64,000 nucleotides of DNA from assembly GCF_007753095.1 (NCBI RefSeq), contig NZ_CP036348.1, positions 1,922,001-1,986,000 on the forward strand, given 5' to 3'. Below, piece after piece: positions 42,802 to 51,454 of this stretch. The stretch comes from Rosistilla carotiformis. GTDB lineage: Bacteria; Planctomycetota; Planctomycetia; Pirellulales; Pirellulaceae. Position numbers and translations under genes: made by a program. The notes beneath the pieces are model-generated. The model searched no databases, was not told the origin of the DNA, and worked only from the letters and a program-made list of their open reading frames with translations. The stretch's first letter is position 1, and every line of letters begins with the position of its first letter.

Positions 42802-44661
42802 ATGAATGCAGCATTGAGTAAGAAGAAGCGATCGGCTCGCGACAGCGAGACCGCCGATGCGAAACCAAATCAATCGTTTCGCGAGACGGTGGAATCGATC
42901 GTCGTGGCGATCATCTTGGCGCTGCTGTTCCGCGCGTTTGTCGCCGAAGCCTTCGTGATTCCGACAGGTTCGATGGCCCCGACTTTGATGGGGACGCACA
43001 AGGATATCTATTGCCCGCACTGCGGCGAGAACTATCGCACCGGGGCGAGTCTCGAGCTGCCCGACCGCAACACCGGCATGGTCGTTGTTGGCACGATCTG
43101 TCCCAATTGCCGATCCGAAACGCCACTGGATCTAGAGGGGAACCCAAACGACGCGACCTTCTCGGGCGATCGAATTTTGGTCAGCAAGTTTTCGTATGCG
43201 TTTGGTAAACCGGAACGCTTCGACGTCGGTGTCTTCAAGAATCCTGGCAACGCCAAACAAAATTACATCAAACGGATCGTGGGGCTGCCCAACGAAACCG
43301 TCCGGATCACTAACGGGGATCTCTACATCCGCCCCGATGGATCCCAAGATTTCAAGATCGCTCGCAAGCAACAACTCTCCAAGCTGTTGTCGATGAGCCA
43401 TCTGGTCCACGACTCGGCGCACCAGGCGAAAGAATTGTTGGACGCGCGATGGCCGCTGCGTTGGCAACCCTGGGACGAGGGAGCGGCTTCGCCACCGGAG
43501 GACTCTTGGAAGACGCGAGCCGACACCGGCGGGATGACAGCCAAGCTGGACGCCGGCCAATCTGAAACGCGCTGGCTGCGGTATTATCACGACTGGCCCG
43601 GCACCGATGCGTGGGACAAAGCTCGCAACGGGATCAAACTGGATAACGCCTCGCCCTACCGCGTGCTGCCGATCACCGACTTCTACGCCTACAACGGCTA
43701 CCTGACCGTGCCGCGTTGGAAGGTCTACGACGAACAGGGTCAGTTCCTCAGTTCGTATCGTTCGGGGCAGAGTCTTTCGCAGTTTGGCGATGTCCAACAG
43801 GGAGCCTACAGTCGGATGGGCGCTCACTGGGTCGGCGATCTGTTGATGGAAATCGACATCGAAACCGAACCGGGCGAAGGTGCTCTCGATCTAATGTTGG
43901 TCCGCGCAGGCGTTGAGTATCGCTGCACGATCGACCTCACCTCCGGCGACGCGACGCTGAAAATCGTCGACGGCGACAAACAGCATCCCTTCGATCCGCC
44001 AGTCGGACAGGCCAGCGACGATCCAACGGCGATGCAGTCACCCGTCGGACAGACGACAGCGCGCGCGGGAGATCGGATCGATATCCGCTTCAGTAATTAC
44101 GACGACGAACTGCGGTTGTGGATCGATGGCGACGAGGTCCTTTTCGATCGGCCAACGACCTACGACAGCCGCAGCTATCGAACGCGGGAAGAGGATCGCC
44201 CTTATTGGACCGCCGAAAATCCATTGGACGGTGCTCCGTTGGCGATCGGTGTTTCTGGCGTCGCCGCGACGCTGAACCATGTTCGCGTGTTGCGAGACAA
44301 GTACTACATCGCGTTGCCCAAGCAATCGCGTTACGGCAGTGCGTTTAATGATTACTCAAGCGATCACGGCGTCGCCAACGACCCGCGCAGCGTAGGCCGC
44401 ATCTTGGGCAATCCCGAGGACTGGGGCACGACCAAGCTGTGGGCCGCTCGCCGTTCGCAAGAATACACGATGGACGAAGGGCAATATTTCCCCTTGGGCG
44501 ACAACAGTCCTGAGAGTGCCGATGCCCGGGGCTGGACCGGCAAGCACTTTGTTCCTCGCGACCTGTTGGTTGGCAAAGCGGTCTTCGTCTTCTGGCCTCA
44601 CCCCTGGAATACGCCGGTCCCCTTCACGCCTAACTTTCGCCGCATGAAATTGATCCATTGA
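42802..44661 (+). CDS. lepB: Signal peptidase I with inserted zinc ribbon and jelly-roll-like domain
   Basis: A 619-residue membrane peptidase, against about 200-320 in most bacteria. One N-terminal transmembrane helix (ESIVVAIILALLFRAFVA, 31-48) precedes the catalytic Ser57 in IPTGSMAPTL. The general-base Lys157 is in NYIKRIVGLP, and the C-terminal box is FPLGDNSPESADARGW near 570. Two insertions stand out. Residues 65-115 hold CPHC (71, 74) and CPNC (100, 103), a zinc ribbon between the Ser and Lys motifs. Residues about 330-500 look like a LamG/DUF1080-type jelly roll (DELRLWIDGDEVLFD). It removes signal peptides from exported proteins at the membrane. The catalytic dyad is intact. Confidence 0.9.
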   Translation: MNAALSKKKRSARDSETADAKPNQSFRETVESIVVAIILALLFRAFVAEAFVIPTGSMAPTLMGTHKDIYCPHCGENYRTGASLELPDRNTGMVVVGTICPNCRSETPLDLEGNPNDATFSGDRILVSKFSYAFGKPERFDVGVFKNPGNAKQNYIKRIVGLPNETVRITNGDLYIRPDGSQDFKIARKQQLSKLLSMSHLVHDSAHQAKELLDARWPLRWQPWDEGAASPPEDSWKTRADTGGMTAKLDAGQSETRWLRYYHDWPGTDAWDKARNGIKLDNASPYRVLPITDFYAYNGYLTVPRWKVYDEQGQFLSSYRSGQSLSQFGDVQQGAYSRMGAHWVGDLLMEIDIETEPGEGALDLMLVRAGVEYRCTIDLTSGDATLKIVDGDKQHPFDPPVGQASDDPTAMQSPVGQTTARAGDRIDIRFSNYDDELRLWIDGDEVLFDRPTTYDSRSYRTREEDRPYWTAENPLDGAPLAIGVSGVAATLNHVRVLRDKYYIALPKQSRYGSAFNDYSSDHGVANDPRSVGRILGNPEDWGTTKLWAARRSQEYTMDEGQYFPLGDNSPESADARGWTGKHFVPRDLLVGKAVFVFWPHPWNTPVPFTPNFRRMKLIH

Positions 44662-44665
44662 TCCC

Positions 44666-44690
44666 CGCGTCGTCGAACCCCGACGACGCG
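44666..44690 (+). terminator. Strong hairpin between lepB and lptB
   Basis: CGCGTCGTCG (44666-44675) and CGACGACGCG (44681-44690) pair perfectly over 10 bp with a 5-nt loop, 4 nt past the lepB stop. No T-run follows, so it may stabilise the lepB mRNA end or attenuate read-through into lptB rather than terminate fully. Confidence 0.45.
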
Positions 44691-44735
44691 CTGCGACGTT
44701 GAACTCCGCAAACTCCATTGGCAAGGATGCCGAAC

Positions 44736-45587
44736 ATGTCACTAGCGATTCTCGAAGCGATCGATCTTCATAAAACGTATGGTCGCCGCAAAGTCGTCGA
44801 CGGTGTGAACCTGCACGTCAACGAAGCGGAGATCGTTGGCCTGCTGGGCCCCAACGGTGCCGGTAAATCGACAAGTTTTAAGATGATCTGCGGGATGGTC
44901 GATCCCGATCGAGGTCGTGTCTGCCTGGGCGGCGAAGAGGTCACCGATTGGCCGATGTTTCGCCGCGCCCGCGACGGCGGGATGGGCTATCTGCCGCAGG
45001 ACTCCAGCGTTTTCAAGAAGTTAACCGTCGAACAGAACATCCTGGCGCTGTTGGAACTGCTGGGACACAACCGCAAGCAACGGCAGGCCCGCTGCGAGGA
45101 ACTGCTGACCGAATTCAGCATCACCCACATTCGCAAATCGCGTGGCGGTAAGCTCAGCGGTGGCGAACGCCGCCGCCTGGAGATCGCCCGCTGTCTCGTA
45201 TCGAACCCGCGGATCATCCTACTGGACGAACCGTTTGCCGGTATCGATCCGATCACCGTGCAATCGATCCAAGGCGTGATCCACCAGTTGCGTGATTCGG
45301 GGATTGCCGTCTTGATCACCGACCACGCGGCCCGCGAGATCTTGAGTACCGTCGATCGATGTTACGTGATCGCCAAAGGTCAAGTGTTGGTCGATGGAAC
45401 GCCCGACGTCGTCAAGCGTCACCCGCAGGTGCAAGCCGAATATCTGGGCGACTTGGACGCCGCCGAATCGCACGGGCAAAGCAGCCAAACCCTACGACAC
45501 GATTCCCCCGCCCCAGCGGCCGCCGCTCCTGCTGCTAGCTCGGGACTGTTCAAATCCTCCGCCCCGCGCCGCCGCACCGACGTCTAA
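44736..45587 (+). CDS. lptB: LPS export ABC transporter ATP-binding protein LptB
   Basis: A 283-residue ABC ATPase. Walker A GPNGAGKST (38-46), Q-loop GYLPQDSSVF, signature LSGGERRR (140-147) and Walker B IILLDEP (160-166) are all present. LptB-specific traits include the GYLPQDSSVFKKLTVEQN segment and ITDHAARE near the H-loop. It powers extraction of lipopolysaccharide from the inner membrane by LptFG, none of which is encoded nearby. A 40-residue A/P/S-rich extension at the C-terminus is additional. I chose the ATG at 44736 because AAGGA lies 8 nt upstream; a TTG at 44718 and an ATG at 44727 are in frame. Confidence 0.92.
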   Translation: MSLAILEAIDLHKTYGRRKVVDGVNLHVNEAEIVGLLGPNGAGKSTSFKMICGMVDPDRGRVCLGGEEVTDWPMFRRARDGGMGYLPQDSSVFKKLTVEQNILALLELLGHNRKQRQARCEELLTEFSITHIRKSRGGKLSGGERRRLEIARCLVSNPRIILLDEPFAGIDPITVQSIQGVIHQLRDSGIAVLITDHAAREILSTVDRCYVIAKGQVLVDGTPDVVKRHPQVQAEYLGDLDAAESHGQSSQTLRHDSPAPAAAAPAASSGLFKSSAPRRRTDV

Positions 45588-45631
45588 TCGCGCGGCCTAC
45601 GATCGCAGCAGCTATAGAATTCCACGGTTCA

Positions 45632-46584
45632 GCACTTCACCCTCCCGTAAACGCAGTTTGCGATGGGAGGGTCGAACCCGCGCAGCGAGGTTCGGGGAGG
45701 GCGGTCCGCGATTCAACCCGCGTCGCTCGACTCAGCATTCCCCTCCCCGGAAAACCTCGCTAGACGCTCGTTTCCCGACCCTCCCAGCTTCGCCAGGCGG
45801 GTAGATTCGAACGTCGCCAGCACCAGCAAGTCACCCTCCCGCAAACGCAGTTTGCGATGGGAGGGTCGAGCCAGCGCAGCGAGGTTCGGGGAGGGCCGTC
45901 CGCGCTTCAACCCACGTCGCTCGACTCAGCAATTCCCTCCCCGGAAAACCGCGCTAGACGCTCGTTTCCCGACCCTCCCCCGCTTCGCCGGGCGGGTAGA
46001 TTCGAACGTCGCAAGCACCAGCACTTCACCCTCCCGCAAACGCAGTTTGCGATGGGAGGGTCGAACCAGCGCAGCGAAGTTCGGGGAGGGCGGTCCGCGC
46101 TTCAACCCGCGTCGCTCGACTCAGCATTCCCCTCCCCGGAAAACTCGCTAGACGCTCGTTTCCCGACCCTCCCAGCTTCGCCGGACGGGTAAATTCGAAC
46201 GTCGCCAGCACGAGCACTTCACCCTCCCGCAAACGCAGTTTGCGATGGGAGGGTCGAACCAGCGCAGCGAAGTTCGGGGAGGGCCGTCCGCGCTTCAACC
46301 CACGTCGCTCGACTCAGCAATTCCCCTCCCCGGCAAACTCGCTAGACGCTCGTTCTCCGCCCTTCCCAGCTTCGCCGGGCGGGTAAATTCGAACGTCGCC
46401 AGCAACAGCACTTCACCCTCCCGCAAACGCAGTTTGCGATGGGAGGGTCGAACCAGCGCAGCGAAGTTCGGGGAGGGCCGTTCACAAGTCAACCCGCGTC
46501 GCTCGACTCAGCAATTCCCCTCCCCGGCAAAGTTGCTAGACGCTCGTTTTCCGACCCTCCCAGCTTCGCCGGGCGGGTGGATTG
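45632..46584. repeat. Tandem array, five copies of a ~194-bp unit with internal hairpins
   Basis: Copies begin (CACCCTCCCG) at 45638, 45832, 46027, 46220 and 46414, periods 193-195 bp; the last ends near 46584. Each unit opens with a palindrome: CCCTCCC pairs with GGGAGGG about 20 nt on, enclosing GCAAAC/GTTTGC (copy 1 has GTAAAC). Further along, CGGGGAGGG pairs with CCCTCCCCGG, and a third CCCTCCC lies near the end. Copies are over 90 percent alike by eye. Because 194 is not a multiple of three, the open frames through it on both strands shift at each copy, so they are not genes. The array fills the space between lptB and the YHS gene. Confidence 0.92.
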
Positions 46585-46647
46585 CATTGTTGTTAAAATG
46601 GCCTGCCTCAGCATGTTGCTTGAGAAGCCGTGCCTTCGGGCGACCGC

Positions 46648-47967
46648 TTAAAGCGTTTCAGCGATCACGCCGCGATCGGCTTCGTGGTCGTCGATTCCCA
46701 GCAGAGCTTTATCTTCGACGTTGGGGCCGGGCAGTTCGGGGATCGGTTCGTGCGAGAACCACTCGGTCATCGGGACCTTCCATTTGGGAAACTTACGTGT
46801 CCGATAGAGTGCTCCCATGTAGATGTCCGACGCGTCGGTCAGCCGTCCGTCTTCGGTCGCCAGATCGTACCGAACGCCGTAATGCATCCGCGCTCCGCCG
46901 ACCTGTTCGCTGCTGGACCACCAGTGCGGTTTGTAGAAGCGTTGTTCGCAGACGTAGACGACGCCGCGCAGTTCTTTGCTGCAGCAGGAGATCTTGCCCA
47001 GCGAAAAACGTGCGTTCCAACGCTGCATCGGCTCGACTGTTTCCAGCATGACCGCATCTTCGACCGGACTGTCGCGTCCCAAAAAGATCTCGCTCTTGCG
47101 GGTCAAGAACATCGTCTCCATCACCCGTGGCAGATAGAGGAAATCAGGAGTGAACGGTGGCCGGTCGATGTCGAGGTTCAGAAAGACCTCGCGATCGGAA
47201 ATGTCGTCCCCGACAACCAATGGCGTCCCTTCCGCGTCGACTAATTGGATATGAAAGGTTGCGGTACGGTAGTTCCCTTCGTTGAACAGCCGCGGGCTGC
47301 GCTCGTCGTTGCCGCGATAATATGATCCCGACAAACGGTTCTCGAGATCGGCAGGGCGTTCGGGGACCGGAGGTGTTCCGAAATCGTAGAAGGTCGCAAA
47401 GTGGATCTCTTCGGCGAGGGCGGTCGATGCGATGTGATCGCGCAGCGACCAGATCTCGTATCCCAAGTAGCCGCACAAGATCACCAACGGGATCACCGGG
47501 GAGACCTTGGCGGTCAACATCCGCTGCCGCAATGGCAAGCGTTCGGGTGGAAGGGACGCTGGTTGAGCAAATTGTTCAGCGACGTCGATCGCCGCTTCGG
47601 TTGGCGGATCGTCGCAGATTCGATTCGTAGACTGGTAGCCGTAGGCTCGCAAGCCGATCAGCAGAGTCAGCAGTAAACCGATCGCGACGTATCGCGTGTT
47701 GGTGTCGAAGAAATCACGCAGCCGATCGCCCCAGGCGAGGTTTTGTAATTGAGGCACTTCGCTGACGTACAGTTCCGCGTTTTGCTCGAACTCCTGTCGG
47801 CACTCATTGCAACAAAAGCGAACCGTTTTCCCTTGATAGGTCGTCACGTATTCGTCGGTTGCTTCGCGATCGCGCAGCACCGGACACATGACGTTGGTCG
47901 CCATCGCATGGCTGCAGACGACCGCCAACGAGATCGCGAACATCAGCGTTCGAATTGGGTTTTTCAT
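46648..47967 (-). CDS. YHS-domain membrane protein, unknown function
   Basis: A 439-residue exported protein. A signal peptide (LMFAISLAVVCSHAMA, 8-23) is followed by a YHS/TRASH-type metal-binding segment: MCPVLRD about 27-33 and VRFCCNECRQEF about 50-61. Two transmembrane helices follow (YVAIGLLLTLLIGLRAYGY and VIPLVILCGYLGYEIW), then a 250-residue soluble part with four more Cys (SCCSKELRGVVYVC). YHS domains usually bind copper or iron on the way to a partner. The C-terminal part is not recognised. The ATG at 47967 gives the signal peptide; the frame runs back to 48237 into the divergent promoter region. Divergent from the LtaS-like gene. Confidence 0.78.
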   Translation of the reverse strand: MKNPIRTLMFAISLAVVCSHAMATNVMCPVLRDREATDEYVTTYQGKTVRFCCNECRQEFEQNAELYVSEVPQLQNLAWGDRLRDFFDTNTRYVAIGLLLTLLIGLRAYGYQSTNRICDDPPTEAAIDVAEQFAQPASLPPERLPLRQRMLTAKVSPVIPLVILCGYLGYEIWSLRDHIASTALAEEIHFATFYDFGTPPVPERPADLENRLSGSYYRGNDERSPRLFNEGNYRTATFHIQLVDAEGTPLVVGDDISDREVFLNLDIDRPPFTPDFLYLPRVMETMFLTRKSEIFLGRDSPVEDAVMLETVEPMQRWNARFSLGKISCCSKELRGVVYVCEQRFYKPHWWSSSEQVGGARMHYGVRYDLATEDGRLTDASDIYMGALYRTRKFPKWKVPMTEWFSHEPIPELPGPNVEDKALLGIDDHEADRGVIAETL

Positions 47968-48268
47968 GATCGGATCGTGCGGTAAAGAGGCTATCGAAGA
48001 TCGCGAAAGAATCGGCAAGTTGCTGCACGACTCTACGACACCCTTTTTATCGATGATGCGAATTTGCAACGCATGCAGCTTGCCCGCATCGATTTCCCCA
48101 AGCGACGCGATGATGCAAACAGCACAATCGCTGCAACCGTTTAACTCACCTGCCCGTCGCGGGTCGCAGGACGGGGTTGCAATCGAATGTTGCCAGAAGA
48201 CAACGTGCTGCGCTGTAGGTTTCCATGACAAAAACAAGCTTTGTGCCCCAACCCAATTGAGACCAACG
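47968..48268. promoter_or_regulatory. Shared promoter region of two divergent envelope genes
   Basis: 301 bases between the YHS gene (minus) and the LtaS-like gene (plus). Both promoters must be here by position; I could not assign -35/-10 boxes with confidence. Open frames run through from both genes but lack start signals. Confidence 0.4.
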
Positions 48269-50380
48269 ATGAAACGGAAACTGCTTCGCGGACTGGCCTA
48301 CGCCGTCGATACGGTCTTCCCGACGCGAATCCTGGCGACGCTCTGCTCCCTCGGATTTGGAATCGATCTCGCCCTGCAGATCACCAACTCGGGCGGCATC
48401 CTGGCTGAAGGCTCGCCGCTGGCGCAATTCACTATCGCAATGATGGCTTGGATGTGGATCACGCTCGCTTGGGCGATCTACGGACTCGCCCGAACCGCCG
48501 ACTGGATTGAGGACCGTGGCGGTTCGCTTGCCGCGCGGCTGTTCCGTGTTGCCGTCGGCTGCACGCTGGCGATGATCGTTGCGATCAGCATCGGCAGCTG
48601 GGGGCTGAACGCTCAGATCGGTCGCTTCGCCACTTTGGATACGCTGCTGTTCCTCGTCGCCAACCCGCTCCTTTCGACTTGGGATCACATGGGCTCGGGT
48701 GAACGGCGATCGATCGTCTTGGCAAGCCTCGCTGCTCCGGCGGTGATCTGGGCTTTTTGCTGGTTGTTGCGGAACACGCCGCCGTTGTCTCGCGACCGCT
48801 CGCCGCGCGATCTTCGCGCCAGCTGGATTCTTGCCGGAATCGTGCTGATGGGGATTTGGATGCCAATCGCTGGCGATCTCAGCGCTCAACGATCGGCGTC
48901 GCGGATCGAATCGGTTCGCAGCCGCTTGCATCCGCTGGTCACGCTCGCCTCCTCCAGCTACGACATGTTGGCTCACGAACCGATCCAGGCGACGATCGAT
49001 GCGAAATCGTTGGTCGCTCGCGACGCAACCTGGACCGTGCCGGAAAAGACAGCGCGGCCATCGGTCATCTTTGTCGCCATCGAATCGCTGCGATCGGACG
49101 TTGTCGGCTTGTGGCACCAGGGCAAACTGGTCGCTCCCAATCTGACTCGCCTGGCGACCGAAGGGCTCACTTGGAATCGAGCCTACGCGCAATCGACGCA
49201 CAGCGATTATGCCGACGTCTGCATCGTTTCGTCCCTCTATCCGCTGCGGACTCAGCGGCATCATTATTATCGCAGCGACGATCCGTGGCCGAAGACGTTG
49301 GCTTTCGATCTGTTTAAGCAAGCGGGCTACGCGACAGCGATCATGTCCAGCCAAAACGAATCGTGGGGAGGGATGGATCAATTCCTGAACGTCCCTTCGT
49401 TAGATCTGTTCTTCGATTCGGCTCGCAGCAACCTGACGACCTACACATCGGCTCGCGATCCTGGGTTTGCGTTGGAACGAGCGGTGGGAGCGTTCCACGC
49501 CGGCAGTCTGTACGACAACCAAACGATGGACCGCACGCTGCAATGGATCGACCAGCAGCTTGCCAGTCAGACACCCTATTTCATCAGCATGAACCTGCAG
49601 AGTTCGCACTTTCCGTATGAGTTGCCGCCGGGGACGGAGGAGCCGTTTCAGCCGGCGCGGATGGATCGAGACGTGACGTTTATGTACCATCCGCCGGAGA
49701 AGACGCCGCTGGTTCGCAACGCCTACTACAATGCGATCCACAACTGCGACAAAGAGCTTGGCCGCTTGGTGGAACATCTCCGCGAGCAAGGCGTTTTGGA
49801 CGATACGATCTTGGTTGTGTTGGGTGAAAACGGGGAAGCGTTCCACGAAAACGGATCGGTGGGGCACGCCCGCGAGCCGGTCGAACCGGCGCTGCACGTG
49901 GCGACGGTGATCCACGCTCCCAACCTCATCGCTCCGGCGACCGACGATTATCCGTTGGAACATATCGACGTCTTGCCAACCGTGATGGGGCTGCTCGATT
50001 GGCCGACGCATCCCAACTTGCAAGGTCGCGATCTGTTGTCGGATCAGCGAACTCCGTTGTCGCAGCGGCTGATCTTTCATCACGTCAACAGCGGTGCCGC
50101 GCTCGGCGATGCCGTGCAATGGGCCGGCCGATGGAAGCTGGTGATCGATCGCCAGCGTCATTCGGTTCAACTGTTCGATTTGGAAAATGACCCGCAGGAA
50201 TCGACCGACGTGGCGAGCGAGCACCCCGTCATCGCGTCGGTCCTGCACGATGTCCTGACCCGTTGGTACGACCAACAATTGGCCTACTACCGCTTTCCAG
50301 CCTACTACCAAAAATTCTACCCGCCCCAACCGCCAACCCTCTCGGACCATCAGCTTCAGAAGTTGAATGATGCGGGGTGA
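48269..50380 (+). CDS. LtaS/MdoB-like phosphoglycerol or phosphoethanolamine transferase (sulfatase fold)
   Basis: A 703-residue protein with about five N-terminal transmembrane helices (residues 20-205), followed by an extracytoplasmic alkaline-phosphatase-superfamily domain. The metal site at its start is VAIESLRSD with Glu272, as in LtaS/MdoB. The nucleophile position is Thr310 (AQSTHSDYADV), not Cys, so formylglycine sulfatase activity is excluded and transfer of a phospho-head group fits better. The late metal motif is LGENGEAFHENG, where the family usually has GDHG. A Gram-negative-type bacterium has no lipoteichoic acid, so the acceptor may be a periplasmic glucan or a lipid. The ATG at 48269 starts just before the first helix. 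Confidence 0.82.
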   Translation: MKRKLLRGLAYAVDTVFPTRILATLCSLGFGIDLALQITNSGGILAEGSPLAQFTIAMMAWMWITLAWAIYGLARTADWIEDRGGSLAARLFRVAVGCTLAMIVAISIGSWGLNAQIGRFATLDTLLFLVANPLLSTWDHMGSGERRSIVLASLAAPAVIWAFCWLLRNTPPLSRDRSPRDLRASWILAGIVLMGIWMPIAGDLSAQRSASRIESVRSRLHPLVTLASSSYDMLAHEPIQATIDAKSLVARDATWTVPEKTARPSVIFVAIESLRSDVVGLWHQGKLVAPNLTRLATEGLTWNRAYAQSTHSDYADVCIVSSLYPLRTQRHHYYRSDDPWPKTLAFDLFKQAGYATAIMSSQNESWGGMDQFLNVPSLDLFFDSARSNLTTYTSARDPGFALERAVGAFHAGSLYDNQTMDRTLQWIDQQLASQTPYFISMNLQSSHFPYELPPGTEEPFQPARMDRDVTFMYHPPEKTPLVRNAYYNAIHNCDKELGRLVEHLREQGVLDDTILVVLGENGEAFHENGSVGHAREPVEPALHVATVIHAPNLIAPATDDYPLEHIDVLPTVMGLLDWPTHPNLQGRDLLSDQRTPLSQRLIFHHVNSGAALGDAVQWAGRWKLVIDRQRHSVQLFDLENDPQESTDVASEHPVIASVLHDVLTRWYDQQLAYYRFPAYYQKFYPPQPPTLSDHQLQKLNDAG

Positions 50381-50390
50381 GAGGGGGGCG

Positions 50391-51452
50391 CCCGTCAGGC
50401 CGAAGGCCGACACATTCTCTGCCGGAGGCCGGCATATTCCCTGCCGGTGGTGTAAACCACCGGTAGTAAGCATTGCGGAATCACGAGGCCGGAGGCCGGC
50501 ACAAGTTCTTGCTGGCCCCAACCAAAACCAATGGCAGGTTGTAGTGTGTCGGCCTCCGGCCTTTGAAGCTTCTTGGGGCTTCTCAGTTCCGGTGGCTTAC
50601 ACCACCGGCAGTTGTTGTTCCGCCCTCCGGGCTCAGGAGTCCTGGAGGGAAAGCTAGTTAGCAGACACTGTGTGAAGACTGCTCGGATCAGGCCGGAGGC
50701 CGACACATCCTCTGCCGGTGGTGTAAGCCACCGGTAGTAAGCATTGCGGAATCACGAGGCCGGAGGCTGGCACAAGTTCTTGCTGTCCCCAACCAAAACC
50801 AATGGCAGGTTGTAGTGTGTCGGCCTCCGGCCTTTGAAGCTTCTTGGGGCTTCTCAGTTCCGGTGGCTTACACCACCGGCAGTTGTTGTTCCGCCCGTCG
50901 GGCTCAGGAGTCCTGAAGGGAAAGCTGGTGATCAGACACTGTGTGAACGCTGCGCGCAACAGGCCGCAGGCCGGTACATTCTCTGCCGGTGGTGTAAGCC
51001 ACCGGTAGTAAGCATTGCGGAATCACGAGGCCGGAGGCCGGCACTAGGTCTTGTTGAACACAGCCAGAACCGTAGTCAGGTTTGTAGTGTGTCGGCCTCC
51101 GGCCTTGGAACTGTTTAGGCCTGCTAGATTCCGGTGGCTTACACCACCGGCAGTTGTTGTTCCGCCCTCCGGGCTCAGGAGTCCCGGTGTGAACCGAGCG
51201 AGGAGACTCTGGGCAAAGTCAGGGCGCAACAGGCCGCAGGCCGACACATTCCCTGCCGGTGGTGTAAGCCACCGGTAGTAAACATTGCGGAATCACGAGG
51301 CCGGAGGCCGGCACAAGTTCTTGCTGGACCCAACCAAAACCAATGGCAGGTTTGTAGTGTGTCGGCCTCCGGCCTTTGAAGCTTCTTGGGGCTTCTCAGT
51401 TCCGGTGGCTTACACCACCGGCAGTTCGTTTGCCGCCCTACGGGCTCAAGTA
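50391..51452. repeat. Tandem array, four copies of a 271-bp unit with paired palindromes
   Basis: Each unit has a left palindrome (CCGGTGG..CCACCGG) starting at 50442, 50714, 50985 and 51255. A right one, its reverse complement, starts at 50589, 50860, 51131 and 51402, exactly 271 bp apart. Inside these, GAGGCCGGAGGCCGGCAC faces GTGTCGGCCTCCGGCC, so each unit can fold as a long nested hairpin. Copies are nearly identical except copy 3, whose 50-base centre differs. Open frames across it (CRWCKPPVV-type translations) repeat on both strands and are not genes. The array separates the LtaS-like gene from the convergent GT39-like gene, ending 3 nt before the latter's stop codon. Confidence 0.92.
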
Positions 51453-51454
51453 CG

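Noticed and set aside
45663-47051. Open frames with Ser/Arg-rich repeats through the 194-bp array
   Set aside because: Frames change at each repeat copy, occur on both strands and run into the antisense of the YHS gene; the DNA repeat explains them.
48146-49381. 411-codon minus-strand frame opposite the LtaS-like gene
   Set aside because: Arg/Gln-rich antisense shadow without start signal.
45632-51452. CRISPR array
   Set aside because: Repeat units are about 194 and 271 bp without short spacers, and no cas gene is in the window.
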